A stretch of DNA of 64,000 nucleotides from Aliidiomarina indica (GCF_015354615.1 NZ_JACAVQ010000001.1:310001-374000); one strand, 5' to 3'. Counted from the stretch's first letter, positions 18,459 through 28,100 are shown. Made by a program: numbers and translations. The notes: generated by a model not told the origin, from the sequence alone.

Positions 18459-20921
18459 TTACTTATCCGCAGGAGCGTCTTGTTGGGGTTCTTGTTTGGG
18501 TTCTGGACCTCGTTGTTCAACAAGCTTTTCGATGCCCAATTCGTTTCTAAAGTGTACATCAATCTGATTGAAGGCAATTTCGATACCGGCCTCTTTAAAG
18601 CGGCGATCGATTTCTCGATTAACCGCATCGATTGTGGGGTTGCGATCTTTCAGTGCGCCCACGTGCACGCGAATTTCGTGATCCAGGGTACTTTCACCAA
18701 AGCTTAGGAAAAGAATTTGCGGAGGCGGATCGTCTAAAATCCGAGGTTCTTTCTCGGCGATGTCTAACAAAATTGTTCGTGTTTTCTCAAGATCCGAGCC
18801 ATAGGCCACGCCGACCTTAATGGTAATCCGAGTCACGGTGTTACTTAATGACCAATTGACGAACTTGCTGGTAATAAAGTTCTGATTAGGCACGACAATA
18901 TCGCGGCGATCAAAATCTGTAATTACGGTTGCGCGAATACGGATTTTACTCACACGGCCGGATAAATTATCAAGAGTAACGATATCGCCAACCCGCACCG
19001 GGCGCTCAAAGAATAAAATCAAACCCGAGATAAAGTTTGCGAAGATTGCTTGCAAGCCAAAACCTAAACCAACGGTTAAACCTGCGGCAAGCCATTGTAA
19101 CTGACTCCATTGCACACCTAGGGTGGCAAATACCGAAACTACAGCGATACCCACGAGTACGTAATTTAATAACGAGGTAACTGCGTAAGACGTACCCATC
19201 TCTAAATTCAGGCGAGATAGCACCAGCATTTCAAGTAAGCCCGGCAAATTACGCACAAGTATGACGCTGACGAGAATAATAAATAGGGTAGAGAAAATGG
19301 CGCCAAAGCTAATTGGCATCACGCTCAACTCTTCGCCATCTTGAAAAATAAACTGCGTATCTAGATAGTGCAATGCCACCATTGCGTCTGACCAGACCGC
19401 ATACAGCACAAATGCGAAAATAATCAGCAGCAAGAAACGCGCCAATCGTATTGCTTGTTGATGTGCACGCAGTGGATCAACATCCGGCTCAGGAATCTCT
19501 TTGGCCCGCTCTGTGTCGTCGTCGATTTCAGCGAGTGCTTGTGCTTGTATCTCTTCTTGTTGCTTTTGTAATCGTTGGGTTGAAAAGCTAATTGCCCGAT
19601 AAATACTGGCTTCACTGATAATCCACGCGGAGAGAACGTAGAAAGTAGCCAAGTAATAGCCGCTTAGCTTCAATGCCGTAAAGTAGTATCCGGTCGAAAC
19701 CATATAAATGAGTGACACAGGCAACAATAAGAGCACGGCCGCAATTGAGCGATGAATATACGGCGAGTCATACAGTGGCGGTAACCGCCGGAAAATCCAG
19801 AGCACCAGTACCAGAAGATAAATACTTGAAAATAGCAATGCGAGACTGCCAATTACATCCTGCGCGTACAAACTGGTTTGCTGTGTGGCAAATGCCAAAA
19901 TAAAGGTGAGGGGCAGTAATACAGCGCCGAAGAGGCGAATAAATTTGCGTACCGATGCACAGGTTTCCTGGGGCCAATCGAAGTACAGATGGGCGAATCC
20001 CGTTGGTTTTGTCAGTTTATGTAGGAAGCTTAAAACAAACCAAGCAAATGCTAATGCCGTAAAGGCTGCGCCCGGATTAAGATGAACCGCATCCGGTGGG
20101 GCTTGAATGAATTGCCCAATGATGAGTAAAACCAAGGTTCCCGGTAGCACATAGAGGGCGATTTTAGCCAATGCTCCAGGAACCACCCAAGGCGATGCGG
20201 CTAACTCTGGGTCTTTCACATGCGCTTGATAGGCGTCGATTTTTCGTTTTAAAAATGGCCGTTTATAGGTTACTGCGATCAAGGCGATAATTAAGAAAAA
20301 CACATAGAGCGTTATTCGCGCTTGGGTGTGTTCAATCATGGAACGCGCTGCGCTTTGCATCGTGGCGAATTGGGCTTGAAGCATGTCCGGTACCGAAAGC
20401 CACCAGTTCCAATTCATGGCCGGATTACTCGGTGTCCAGAATAGGTACTCTTCGAGCTGATTAGAAAACTCGTTTCGAATGTTGGATAGGTGCAACTGCT
20501 TGGCTTGGACGTCGACAATAAGATCAATGTGGCGCTCGAGCATCTCTTTTTCTTGCAACAAGGCAGCTGCCTGAGCAGTTTGCAGGTGTTCTGCATCACG
20601 TAACTGTCGCTGTGTGTAGAATAGTTGTAAGCGCAGTTCTGCGAGACGATCCTGATAGTCGGTGGTTCTTACATCCGGCAGCATTGCCCGTTGTTCTTGC
20701 AGAACCCGATGCAGTAATCGACTTCCAGAAAGGCTCTGATACTGGGTTTCTAGATCCGCTTTATTGTGTTCAAGCTCATTGATTGTTTCCCGCAGCGCCA
20801 AGCGTTCGCTTTCAAGGACGGCGATTTCATTGGCATGAGAGCCTGCTAATGGCTCTTGGGGTATAGCGGCGGCGCTGAGTAGCAATAAACTGGCGACAAA
20901 GATAAAAAATAGGGGTCGCAT
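18459..20921 (-). CDS. MscS-family mechanosensitive channel (large, MscK/MscM-like)
   Basis: An 820-residue protein: signal peptide, a periplasmic coiled-coil region (residues about 30-150, rich in Glu/Leu/Gln), some ten hydrophobic segments, and a C-terminal MscS core with the pore helix GLGFGLQAIFANFISGLILF, then PVRVGDIVTLDNLSGRVSKI and DRRDIVVPNQNFI. These match large MscS relatives that open at high membrane tension and protect against osmotic downshock. ATG 20921 (MRPLFFIFV) gives a proper signal peptide and is preferred to a TTG 36 bases upstream. The gene is alone on its strand here. The C-terminal tail is Gln/Pro/Glu-rich. Confidence 0.92.
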   Translation of the reverse strand: MRPLFFIFVASLLLLSAAAIPQEPLAGSHANEIAVLESERLALRETINELEHNKADLETQYQSLSGSRLLHRVLQEQRAMLPDVRTTDYQDRLAELRLQLFYTQRQLRDAEHLQTAQAAALLQEKEMLERHIDLIVDVQAKQLHLSNIRNEFSNQLEEYLFWTPSNPAMNWNWWLSVPDMLQAQFATMQSAARSMIEHTQARITLYVFFLIIALIAVTYKRPFLKRKIDAYQAHVKDPELAASPWVVPGALAKIALYVLPGTLVLLIIGQFIQAPPDAVHLNPGAAFTALAFAWFVLSFLHKLTKPTGFAHLYFDWPQETCASVRKFIRLFGAVLLPLTFILAFATQQTSLYAQDVIGSLALLFSSIYLLVLVLWIFRRLPPLYDSPYIHRSIAAVLLLLPVSLIYMVSTGYYFTALKLSGYYLATFYVLSAWIISEASIYRAISFSTQRLQKQQEEIQAQALAEIDDDTERAKEIPEPDVDPLRAHQQAIRLARFLLLIIFAFVLYAVWSDAMVALHYLDTQFIFQDGEELSVMPISFGAIFSTLFIILVSVILVRNLPGLLEMLVLSRLNLEMGTSYAVTSLLNYVLVGIAVVSVFATLGVQWSQLQWLAAGLTVGLGFGLQAIFANFISGLILFFERPVRVGDIVTLDNLSGRVSKIRIRATVITDFDRRDIVVPNQNFITSKFVNWSLSNTVTRITIKVGVAYGSDLEKTRTILLDIAEKEPRILDDPPPQILFLSFGESTLDHEIRVHVGALKDRNPTIDAVNREIDRRFKEAGIEIAFNQIDVHFRNELGIEKLVEQRGPEPKQEPQQDAPADK

Positions 20922-21105
20922 AAAAAACAGAGTCCTTGTGTGTGATTGCTGCAACAACTAAGGTTACTTGGGAAAAAGATAAAGTGCTAGTGGCCTGTAA
21001 TTTTTATGGAAACTTAGTGATTATCAATGACGAGGGTTGCCAGTCGAGCGACGCTAAGGTTTAATGCGCGCTGACAGCAAAACACCAACGAGAGGAAAGG
21101 TAACT

Positions 21106-21552
21106 ATGCGTGTATGTGGCGTTGAGATAAAAAGCAATGAAGCCATTATTTGTTTAATGGAGCTCGATGGTGATTTGGTGCAAATTCCTGATTGTCGGCA
21201 AACGCGATTCCAGTTGAGTAAAACGGGCGATCAAGAGTCGATGCAAAAGCTTCAGTTTGCGTTGAGTAAGCTGTTTACAGATTATCGAGTTACCCATGTT
21301 GCGATTAAAGAACGCCCCCAAAAAGGAAAGTTTGCGGGCAGTGCACTTGGTTTTAAAATTGAAGCCGCATTGCAGCTGATTGAGTCTGTTCAGGTCGACA
21401 TCATGGCGGGGAGCTATCAAAAAGACGTTTTAAAACGGAATCCGATTCCTGTTGATTTTGCCGACACCGGACTAAAAGGTTTTCAGGAAACGGCGTTTGT
21501 CGTGGCTTACGCTTTTTTAATGGGTAAAAAATACCCCAGCGTTCAGAGCTAA
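21106..21552 (+). CDS. DUF3010 family protein
   Basis: A 148-residue soluble protein. ATG 21106 follows AGAGGAAAGG closely and yields the family's N-terminus MRVCGVEIKSNEAIICLM. The pattern VCGVEIKSNEAII...(acidic), HVAIKERPQKGKFAGSA and a late Asp-rich part is suggestive of an RNase H-like fold, with candidate acidic residues Glu6 and Glu/Asp further on; this is inference. DUF3010 is widespread in Vibrio, Shewanella and relatives with no assigned role. It is followed after 96 bases by the acyl-CoA dehydrogenase gene on the same strand. Confidence 0.85.
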   Translation: MRVCGVEIKSNEAIICLMELDGDLVQIPDCRQTRFQLSKTGDQESMQKLQFALSKLFTDYRVTHVAIKERPQKGKFAGSALGFKIEAALQLIESVQVDIMAGSYQKDVLKRNPIPVDFADTGLKGFQETAFVVAYAFLMGKKYPSVQS

Positions 21553-21648
21553 CCTCGCATATTCCCGAAGTAACAACGCGAGATTTGTCCGCATATTTAT
21601 GGCAGGATAGCGATAAATTCGAACAAGCGTTTTACTTTGGGGTTTTCC

Positions 21649-23421
21649 ATGACGCAATTATTAAATCGTCGCGATCTCGACTTCCTACTCTATGACGTGC
21701 TTGGAGCAAGGGATTTGCCCAATGCCGAGCGTTATCAGGATTATGACTATGAGTCATTTCAATCCATTATTGATACAGCGGCGCGCATCGCTGAGGAGCA
21801 GTTTCTTCCTCACAATCAAAAGGCGGATGCGAATGAGCCACAATTTGATGGCACATCAGTAGTTACTATTCCTGAAGTAAAGCGCGCATGGCGGGCTTTT
21901 GCCGATGCGGGCTTACTCGCGGCGCGCCATGATGTTGAAAACGGCGGCATGCAATTGCCAGCCTTGATCCACGCTGCCTGCAATGCTTGGTTTATGGCGG
22001 CCAATCCATCCACAGCAGCATATCCATTTCTCACCAGTGCAGCGGCCAACCTTATTCATGCGTTCGGCTCCGAGACGCAAAAAGCCAGTTTCTTGCCTGC
22101 GATGTTTTCGGGCGACTTCGCCGGTACTATGGCACTGACCGAACCCGATGTAGGTTCATCGTTAGGTGACCTTACCACCAAGGCGATCCCCATCGATGGC
22201 CAGCGTTACAACATTCGCGGCCAGAAAATGTATATCTCTGGTGGTGATCAAGACATCACCGAGAACATTGTGCATTTGGTGTTGGCTCGAATTGAAGGGG
22301 CAGAGCAGGGTGTTAAGGGTATTTCATTGTTTGTGGTTCCCAAGTTTCGACAGAACGCTAAGGGGGAATTTGCGCAACCAAATGATGTCACTTTAGCGGG
22401 ACTGTTGCACAAAATGGGCTATCGCGGAACAACCTCGACGGTGCTTTCCTTTGGTGAACACAACGACTGCGAAGGCACGATTGTTGGCGAGCCCGGCAAA
22501 GGCCTTCAGTATATGTTTAAGATGATGAATGAAGCTCGCATAGGGGTTGGTCTTGGCGCTGCTATGATAGGTTACCGTGGCTATTTAGCGTCGTTAGATT
22601 ATGCGCGGCAGCGGCCTCAGGGCAGATCAATGAGCGATAGAGACCCACGCAGCAAGCCAGTGATGATCATTCAACACACGGATGTGAAGCGCATGCTGCT
22701 TCAACAAAAAGTTTGGAGTGAGGGCAGTTTAGCCTTGTGTTTATACGCGGCTCGACTCGTCGATGCCCATGAAGCAGAAGGTGACGAAAATAGCGGTATC
22801 TTAGTTGATTTATTAACCCCAATTGTGAAGTCTTATCCTTCTTGGTACGGCCCTAAAGCGAACGATTTAGCCATTCAGGTACTCGGCGGCGCCGGTTACA
22901 CACGAGAATATCCCGTGGAGCAATGCTATCGAGATAATCGTTTAAATCCAATCCACGAGGGAACTCACGGAATTCAAGGGTTAGATTTGTTGGGCCGTAA
23001 ACTTTGGCAGCACAATGGTACCGGACAAAAACTGCTACTGCGTGAGATTCAAGCCACCTTAAGCGCGTGCCAGCAACACCCTGAACTGAGTGAACCGCTG
23101 CGTCGCTACCAAGACGTCTTAAAACCTTTTATGGATACCTTGCTCAAATTAGGTGAGGCGTTTGTAGGGGGCAAGGCCGCTCATGTGTTAGGCAATGCCT
23201 CTGTGTTCTTGGATGTTATGGGGAAAATGGTCGTCGGTTGGTTATGGCTACGCATGGCCGAGCGTGCCCTTGCCACATCAGAAGACTCCAACTTTACAGC
23301 AGGCAAGCTGCAATCGGCACAGTACTTTATGCGGTGGGAGTTAGCGTCAGTGCCCGCTGAGCTTGAACGGATGGCACAGCTAGATGACACCTGCATGCAG
23401 ATGGAGGAGGCGTGGTTTTAA
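21649..23421 (+). CDS. Acyl-CoA dehydrogenase with extended C-terminal domain
   Basis: A 590-residue flavoenzyme, longer than classical 380-residue acyl-CoA dehydrogenases because of the N-terminal and C-terminal extensions seen in the DmdC/AcdA-like branch. Conserved features include AGTMALTEPDVGSSLGDL, GQKMYISGGDQDI, the FKMMNEARIGVG stretch and QVLGGAGYTREYPVEQCYRD with the FAD-binding residues; HEGTHGIQGLDLLGRK is the region of the catalytic Glu in this branch (Glu of IHEGT). It oxidises an acyl-CoA to the enoyl-CoA in fatty acid or related breakdown. ATG 21649 is chosen over an upstream TTG. Confidence 0.92.
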   Translation: MTQLLNRRDLDFLLYDVLGARDLPNAERYQDYDYESFQSIIDTAARIAEEQFLPHNQKADANEPQFDGTSVVTIPEVKRAWRAFADAGLLAARHDVENGGMQLPALIHAACNAWFMAANPSTAAYPFLTSAAANLIHAFGSETQKASFLPAMFSGDFAGTMALTEPDVGSSLGDLTTKAIPIDGQRYNIRGQKMYISGGDQDITENIVHLVLARIEGAEQGVKGISLFVVPKFRQNAKGEFAQPNDVTLAGLLHKMGYRGTTSTVLSFGEHNDCEGTIVGEPGKGLQYMFKMMNEARIGVGLGAAMIGYRGYLASLDYARQRPQGRSMSDRDPRSKPVMIIQHTDVKRMLLQQKVWSEGSLALCLYAARLVDAHEAEGDENSGILVDLLTPIVKSYPSWYGPKANDLAIQVLGGAGYTREYPVEQCYRDNRLNPIHEGTHGIQGLDLLGRKLWQHNGTGQKLLLREIQATLSACQQHPELSEPLRRYQDVLKPFMDTLLKLGEAFVGGKAAHVLGNASVFLDVMGKMVVGWLWLRMAERALATSEDSNFTAGKLQSAQYFMRWELASVPAELERMAQLDDTCMQMEEAWF

Positions 23422-23431
23422 ACCCCCGCGC

Positions 23432-24037
23432 CTAGAGTGGTTGCGCATGGGTTAATAGCCATTCGCGCAAATCTTGATTTAAGCGGTTAGCCGCCTCGCT
23501 GAGAGAAGAGGCGACAGCACTGGCACCGCGTCCGCGCACAGCTTGGCGCACAACAAAGCTATGTTCCGCAACCACTCGGCGTTCGGTACTTTGAATAAGC
23601 TGAGCATCAAAGCGGATCTCGGCTTCTTGTCCTTGCACATGAAAGCTGCGCAGGGTGCCTATCAGTTGGTAATCACTGCGCAATTGCTCGCTGTCGGAGC
23701 TAATCGCTTGGAAACGCGGATCGCGCCACAGGGCGTCGATAACCCAATCTCGCCATAAAATGGGGATAGGGTTATTCCAGCGTGCGCCGGCAATCGCATT
23801 AAAACTGCCATCATCTTGCAAGCGTAATAAACGGTCGCCGGCAAATAAGTCGACCGCGAGTGGGCGCTTTACCTGAATGCTGCGGGCGCTAACGTCAGTA
23901 CTTGTTTGTGTAATTGTGGCTGGAGTTAAGCGGTAACTGGCAACTTCTTCCGCTTCAGGCATGAGCGTGCAGGCCATGAGCGCTGAAGTGGATAACATCA
24001 ATAGGGCGATGAGACGAACGGATCCCATGATTTTCAT
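23432..24037 (-). CDS. ABC-type transport auxiliary lipoprotein (PqiC/LAM-like)
   Basis: A 201-residue lipoprotein (lipobox ALMAC, about Cys23) with the pattern of the ABC-transport auxiliary/PqiC family: a conserved YRL start, IQVKRPLAVDLFAGDRLLRL, WNNPIPILWRDWVIDAL, and YQLIGTLRSFHVQGQEAEIRFDAQL. It probably sits at the inner face of the outer membrane as the receiving end of the lipid channel. It is last in the four-gene operon, overlapping the MlaD-like gene by 4 bases, and has AAGGAG 8 bases before its ATG. Its presence places the system nearer to the PqiABC-like or Pseudomonas-type MCE systems than to E. coli Mla. Confidence 0.88.
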   Translation of the reverse strand: MKIMGSVRLIALLMLSTSALMACTLMPEAEEVASYRLTPATITQTSTDVSARSIQVKRPLAVDLFAGDRLLRLQDDGSFNAIAGARWNNPIPILWRDWVIDALWRDPRFQAISSDSEQLRSDYQLIGTLRSFHVQGQEAEIRFDAQLIQSTERRVVAEHSFVVRQAVRGRGASAVASSLSEAANRLNQDLREWLLTHAQPL

Positions 24038-24948
24038 TCCTGAATCTCCTTAAGCTTCTCGCGTCCAAACAGATACGCAGCAGGATCTTGGTCTACCTGC
24101 TGAAGAATCATACCCAGGGTTGCAATCGCGTTGCGAAGCTCACTGACAGTGGGGCCGAATTCATTGAGGCCATCGAATCCACTTTGAATGGAATCTTCAT
24201 TGGCTTGGATGACTGTATTTAGTCGCTGTGCAAGCACAGTGAACTGGGTTAAAGCCTCGCGCGCATCGGCTAAGGTGGCTTCACCCTCATCATCGATAAG
24301 CACGTTAATTTTATCTGCGACCTCGCTAAATTGAACAAAAACGCGGTTCACTTCCTCGAGGGTGTTATCGAACTTGGCGGTGCTCTCATTTAAGTTGCCG
24401 CTGAATTCCTCAAGGTTGCTTAAGATGTTGCTAAGCTTTTCTGTATTTTCTTCCGACACCAGCTCAATTGTGCTATCTAAAAAAGCCCCGAGTTTCACCA
24501 ATAGCTCTTCAGAGCTTAAACGTAAGCGAGTAAACGGCGAAGGTTCCGCTTCAATGACATCGACACTTTGCGATGTATATTGAGGGTCGGCGAGTTCTCT
24601 GCCGGGTTGTAATTCAATACCGCTGGCACCGGTGATATTGAGAAGAGTGAGACGCGCCCGGGTATTTGAATCGACCGGCGTTGACGCAGTGATTTGAATG
24701 CGCGCGCGAACGATGCGGGCATCGTTGGGGTCAAGCCGAAGTGATTCCACTTCGCCGACGCGGATACCACTAAACTGTACCGGGCTTCCGGTGCTCAAGC
24801 CAGACACAGGCTCGCTAAACAGCACTTCGTACCGAGCGTACTGGCTGATATCACTCTTTTTGCTTAACCATAAAACACCCGCCACGCTTCCGAACATAAG
24901 GAGAATGGCGAGTAAGCCGATGACAATGTAATTGGCGCGCGTTTCCAT
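24034..24948 (-). CDS. MlaD/MCE-domain substrate-binding protein
   Basis: A 304-residue protein: one N-terminal transmembrane helix (IVIGLLAILLMFGSVAGVLWL), a single MCE domain (ARYEVLFSEPVSGLSTGSPV, FSGIRVGEVESLRL, TLLNITGASGIELQPG) and a long C-terminal helical region with coiled-coil character (residues about 145-290). MCE proteins form periplasmic hexameric rings through which phospholipids pass; the long helix may build a needle-like tunnel as in PqiB/LetB (inference). It is encoded 4 bases after the ATPase and overlaps the lipoprotein gene. Confidence 0.93.
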   Translation of the reverse strand: METRANYIVIGLLAILLMFGSVAGVLWLSKKSDISQYARYEVLFSEPVSGLSTGSPVQFSGIRVGEVESLRLDPNDARIVRARIQITASTPVDSNTRARLTLLNITGASGIELQPGRELADPQYTSQSVDVIEAEPSPFTRLRLSSEELLVKLGAFLDSTIELVSEENTEKLSNILSNLEEFSGNLNESTAKFDNTLEEVNRVFVQFSEVADKINVLIDDEGEATLADAREALTQFTVLAQRLNTVIQANEDSIQSGFDGLNEFGPTVSELRNAIATLGMILQQVDQDPAAYLFGREKLKEIQE

Positions 24949-24952
24949 GGTG

Positions 24953-25735
24953 TTATCGCTCCTGGTTTTGGCGAGAGGTTGCGGCGGCTGAACGGCCGCG
25001 CGGGCCGTGGAAATAGTCTTTTAGCCACGGGTGATCAAAGGCGACGACCTGCTCTAAGGTATCATGGATAATAATTTTCTTTTCTGCAATGACGGCGATA
25101 CGATCGCAACTTTGATAGAGCGTATCGAGATCGTGGGTGACCAGAAAAACGGTAAACCCAAGCGCATTACGTAAGGTGACCAGTAGTTCATCAAATGCCG
25201 CTGCACTAATGGGATCTAAACCTGCGGTTGGCTCATCGAGGAATAAAAGCTCGGGCTCCAGTGCCAATGCACGGGCCAAAGCGGCGCGTTTTACCATGCC
25301 ACCGGATAACTCGGAAGGAAATAAACTTGCGGCATGCGTAGGCAAACCCACTAAAGATAACTTCATCCGAGCTAACCGCAGGGCATCTGATTTGTTAATT
25401 GCGGTATGCTCTAGCAACGGCATGGCGATATTTTCAAGCACGGTTAGTGATGATAGCAAGGCGCCAGATTGAAACAGGACGCCCATTTTCTTGCTTAACA
25501 AGCTACCCCGTTGAACGCCTTCTGGGCCAACTCGTTCGCCGAGCACTGAAATTGTGCCTGCCACCGGTTTCTGTAAACCAATAATGGAACGCATCAGAAC
25601 CGATTTGCCAGAGCCGGAGCCGCCAACGATCCCGGTTATGTCACCTCGTTGAATGGTGAGATCTAACGCATCGTGCACCACGTGGCTCCCAAATTGGTTC
25701 ACTAGGCCGGTTACTTCTATCACGGAATTGTTCAT
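24953..25735 (-). CDS. MlaF-type ABC transporter ATPase
   Basis: A 260-residue ATP-binding subunit: Walker A GGSGSGKSVLMR, Q-loop in VLFQSGALLSSLTV, signature LSGGMVKRAALARALA, Walker B LLFLDEPTAGLDP and the switch His in VTHDLD. The QSGALLSSLTV sequence is characteristic of MlaF-like proteins, which drive lipid movement between membranes. ATG 25735 is preferred: GGGGTGG lies before it, whereas an alternative GTG at 25747 overlaps the permease stop. It is second in the operon, between permease and MCE protein genes. Confidence 0.95.
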   Translation of the reverse strand: MNNSVIEVTGLVNQFGSHVVHDALDLTIQRGDITGIVGGSGSGKSVLMRSIIGLQKPVAGTISVLGERVGPEGVQRGSLLSKKMGVLFQSGALLSSLTVLENIAMPLLEHTAINKSDALRLARMKLSLVGLPTHAASLFPSELSGGMVKRAALARALALEPELLFLDEPTAGLDPISAAAFDELLVTLRNALGFTVFLVTHDLDTLYQSCDRIAVIAEKKIIIHDTLEQVVAFDHPWLKDYFHGPRGRSAAATSRQNQER

Positions 25736-25740
25736 CGCGG

Positions 25741-26904
25741 TTACCACCCCATTTCCATGAAAAATAAAGCGGCAATGGCATTCAATAAAATTACAATAAA
25801 AATGGCCTGCACCACAGAAGAGGTTGTGTGTTCACCGACGGAGCGGGCGTTGCCTTTAACCTTAAATCCTTCCAAACAGCCTATGATGGCAATCACAGCA
25901 GCAAATATGGGGGCTTTCGCTAACCCTAAGTAAAGGTGGCGCTCGGGAATTTCTTGTACAATGCGTAAAAACTGAGCGACTGAGATGTCGAGGGAAATTG
26001 CTGCAACCATCATGCCGCCAACGATACCCGAAACAATACCAACAAAAGTGAGCAAGGGCAGCATGATCAATAAGGCGAGCAAGCGCGGGATGACTAATAC
26101 TTCAATAGGATCGATACCCTGAACGCGCAGGGCATCCACTTCTTGATTCACTTTCATCGCCCCAATTTGCGCGGTAAATGAGCTCGCGGTTCGTCCCGCT
26201 AATAAAATAGCGGCAAGCAAAACTCCGAGCTCGCGCATAAAGGCGTAGGCAACCAGATCAACAGTGTAGATGGTTGCGCCAAAATCTTGTAATACGGTCG
26301 CTCCCAAAAAAGCGACCACGGCGCCGACCAGAAAAGTTAACAATGCAACGATTGGAATCGCTTGTAATCCAGCTTGTTGCACGTGCACAAAAAACGAAGT
26401 GATACGCCACCGATGGGGCAAGAATATCAAGGTCAGAGTGCGCACCAAGGTAAGGCCGATAAACGACAAAAGCAGTGTCGTTTGTTGCCATTGGTGCTGC
26501 GTTGTTTCGCTTACCCATTGGCCAAAGCGCGCTAGACCATCACCGAAACGGTATTTACGAGGCTGCGTGCTGTCTTCAGCGTCTAATGACTCTGCCACGG
26601 TATGCAACAGACGCACATGCCGTGCTCGGCTCTGTGTCAATTCAGGGGTGGTATTGTCGCTGTGATCTGCATTGGATAAGGCGAGAATTTGCTTGGGTGA
26701 CACATGTACCATTAACTCGGTGGCCGCAGAACAGTCGATGCTATGGAGCTTGTCGATAGACAACGACTGCAAATCAGTTAAATCCTGCTGGTTTAACTGT
26801 GATAGTGCATGTTGTACACGCGAAAACTGGGCAATCGTCCATTCGCCTTCGAGCATGAGTGCGTTGTTTTCCACACGAGCGCTCGGGACTCTGTCTTCCT
26901 GCAT
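25741..26904 (-). CDS. MlaE-family ABC permease with N-terminal STAS-like domain
   Basis: A 387-residue protein. The first about 110 residues look like a STAS domain (LEGEWTIAQFSRVQHALSQL, LQSLSIDKLHSIDCSAATEL), the part that is separate MlaB in E. coli. The rest is an MlaE permease with five to six helices and signatures VGAVVAFLGATVLQDFGATI, MRELGVLLAAILLAGRTASS, and EVDALRVQGIDPIEVLVIPR. The fusion means the operon needs no mlaB; no mlaC-type periplasmic shuttle is present either. It is first in the four-gene operon of lipid trafficking that maintains outer-membrane asymmetry or moves other hydrophobic molecules. Confidence 0.93.
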   Translation of the reverse strand: MQEDRVPSARVENNALMLEGEWTIAQFSRVQHALSQLNQQDLTDLQSLSIDKLHSIDCSAATELMVHVSPKQILALSNADHSDNTTPELTQSRARHVRLLHTVAESLDAEDSTQPRKYRFGDGLARFGQWVSETTQHQWQQTTLLLSFIGLTLVRTLTLIFLPHRWRITSFFVHVQQAGLQAIPIVALLTFLVGAVVAFLGATVLQDFGATIYTVDLVAYAFMRELGVLLAAILLAGRTASSFTAQIGAMKVNQEVDALRVQGIDPIEVLVIPRLLALLIMLPLLTFVGIVSGIVGGMMVAAISLDISVAQFLRIVQEIPERHLYLGLAKAPIFAAVIAIIGCLEGFKVKGNARSVGEHTTSSVVQAIFIVILLNAIAALFFMEMGW

Positions 26905-27009
26905 GTTGAAAATCCTTGTGCAACAACCTCACGTTCAAGGTAGCACAGATTGATTGTGCCGTATTCTTTAGCACATAAGTTATGTTTAAATTAACCTCAT
27001 TTTTTCATA

Positions 27010-27975
27010 CTAACTGTCAGCGAAAGGCTGAACCTGGCATTGCTCAAGGGTACGCTCAAGCTTTTCGAAGTCAGTAAGTTGATTTCCTTCCGTCTGCACC
27101 GTCACACTGGCCGCAGCAACCCCATACCGAAATGCAGTGGCGAGCGGCTGCCCCTGAGCAAGCTGATAAGTTAGTGCGGAAACAAAACTATCACCAGCAC
27201 CGACATGAGACACGATGGTCACTTTAGGGGCGGTTACATAGAGTGGCTCATGCTGGCGCGAAACTAACACTGCTCCGCCACGGCTTAAGGTGACAATGAG
27301 GTGTTCTGCTGCGCCTTTGTCCACTGCAGTCTTCATGTTATCTCGTAACGACTCGATAGAGTCATCTTCAGGGAAACCCAGCGAAGCAAATTCTTTGCGA
27401 TTCAACTTGGCTAACCAGGCTCCTTGATAAAGCGCGTTCTTTAACGCCGGGCCGGAGGTGTCGAGAATCACTTTACTATTGTTCTGATTGGCTTGCCGTG
27501 TGATTTTACCGTAAAAGTCTTCAGGCACCGTTTTCGGTAGACTGCCACTGAGCACCAGAAAGCGCGGTGGGGGTTGGCAGCTGAAAATTGCGTCAAAGCA
27601 AGCCTGTTGCTCTGGGTTCGTTAAACTGGGTCCGGGGAACACAAAGTGGAAGAATTTACCGCTAGAAAGCTCGGTAATGGCCATATTTTGCCGCGTGTGA
27701 TCGGCAATCTTAACCACAATTTGGCGCGTACCTTCATCGTTAAGGAGGCTTTCTAATAGCGCACCGTTGGGTCCGCCCGCCGGATAGACGACCAGCGCAT
27801 CACCGCCCATGCGGGCGATATTCCGAGCTACATTGATACCGCCACCGCCAGGTTGCTGTAAGGCTTTCTCGCAACGGCTTTTACTGTCGTCGAAAAGCGT
27901 ATCGGTTGCACCAAAGATATCAATAGCAGGGTTCATGGTGAACGTGACAATATCCGCATGGGGAGAATTGGCCAT
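27010..27975 (-). CDS. pfkB: 6-phosphofructokinase II (PfkB family)
   Basis: A 321-residue ribokinase-fold kinase, best matched by eye to E. coli PfkB (309 aa): FTMNPAIDIFGA, CEKALQQPGGGGINVARNI, VVYPAGGPNG, TRQNMAITE, LVLSGSLPKTVPEDF and the catalytic-base motif VSHVGAGDSFVSAL (about residue 258). The GGGGINVAR and GAGDS motifs bind sugar phosphate and ATP. It phosphorylates fructose 6-phosphate to the bisphosphate in glycolysis; a tagatose-6-phosphate or fructose-1-phosphate kinase role cannot be fully excluded. AGGAG precedes the ATG. No sugar-transport genes are adjacent. Confidence 0.85.
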   Translation of the reverse strand: MANSPHADIVTFTMNPAIDIFGATDTLFDDSKSRCEKALQQPGGGGINVARNIARMGGDALVVYPAGGPNGALLESLLNDEGTRQIVVKIADHTRQNMAITELSSGKFFHFVFPGPSLTNPEQQACFDAIFSCQPPPRFLVLSGSLPKTVPEDFYGKITRQANQNNSKVILDTSGPALKNALYQGAWLAKLNRKEFASLGFPEDDSIESLRDNMKTAVDKGAAEHLIVTLSRGGAVLVSRQHEPLYVTAPKVTIVSHVGAGDSFVSALTYQLAQGQPLATAFRYGVAAASVTVQTEGNQLTDFEKLERTLEQCQVQPFADS

Positions 27976-28045
27976 AAAAGAACTCCTGTGGTTTATGTGA
28001 AAATCATATTACGTTGAAGCCCCTAGCTAACGCAATGTGGTGTCA

Positions 28046-28062
28046 CCAACGCATTGGGTTGG
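28046..28062. repeat. Dispersed palindromic repeat, copy 3 (imperfect)
   Basis: CCAACGCA-T-TGGGTTGG, the same core as the array palindrome with one mismatch. It lies in the 146-base gap between the S9 peptidase and pfkB genes (both minus strand). Confidence 0.7.
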
Positions 28063-28075
28063 GGCCAGAATAGAA

Positions 28076-28100
28076 AAGGCCAACGCGATGCGTTGGCCTT
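28076..28100. repeat. Dispersed palindromic repeat, copy 4
   Basis: AAGGCCAACGC-GAT-GCGTTGGCCTT, an 11-bp perfect stem, 22 bases beyond the S9 peptidase stop codon. As RNA it would be a strong 3' hairpin; the minus-strand sequence after it has no real U-tract beyond UUUU. Confidence 0.8.

Noticed and set aside
21064-21105. Upstream ATG extension of the DUF3010 gene
   Set aside because: The family starts at MRVCGVEI and the ribosome-binding site lies directly before ATG 21106.
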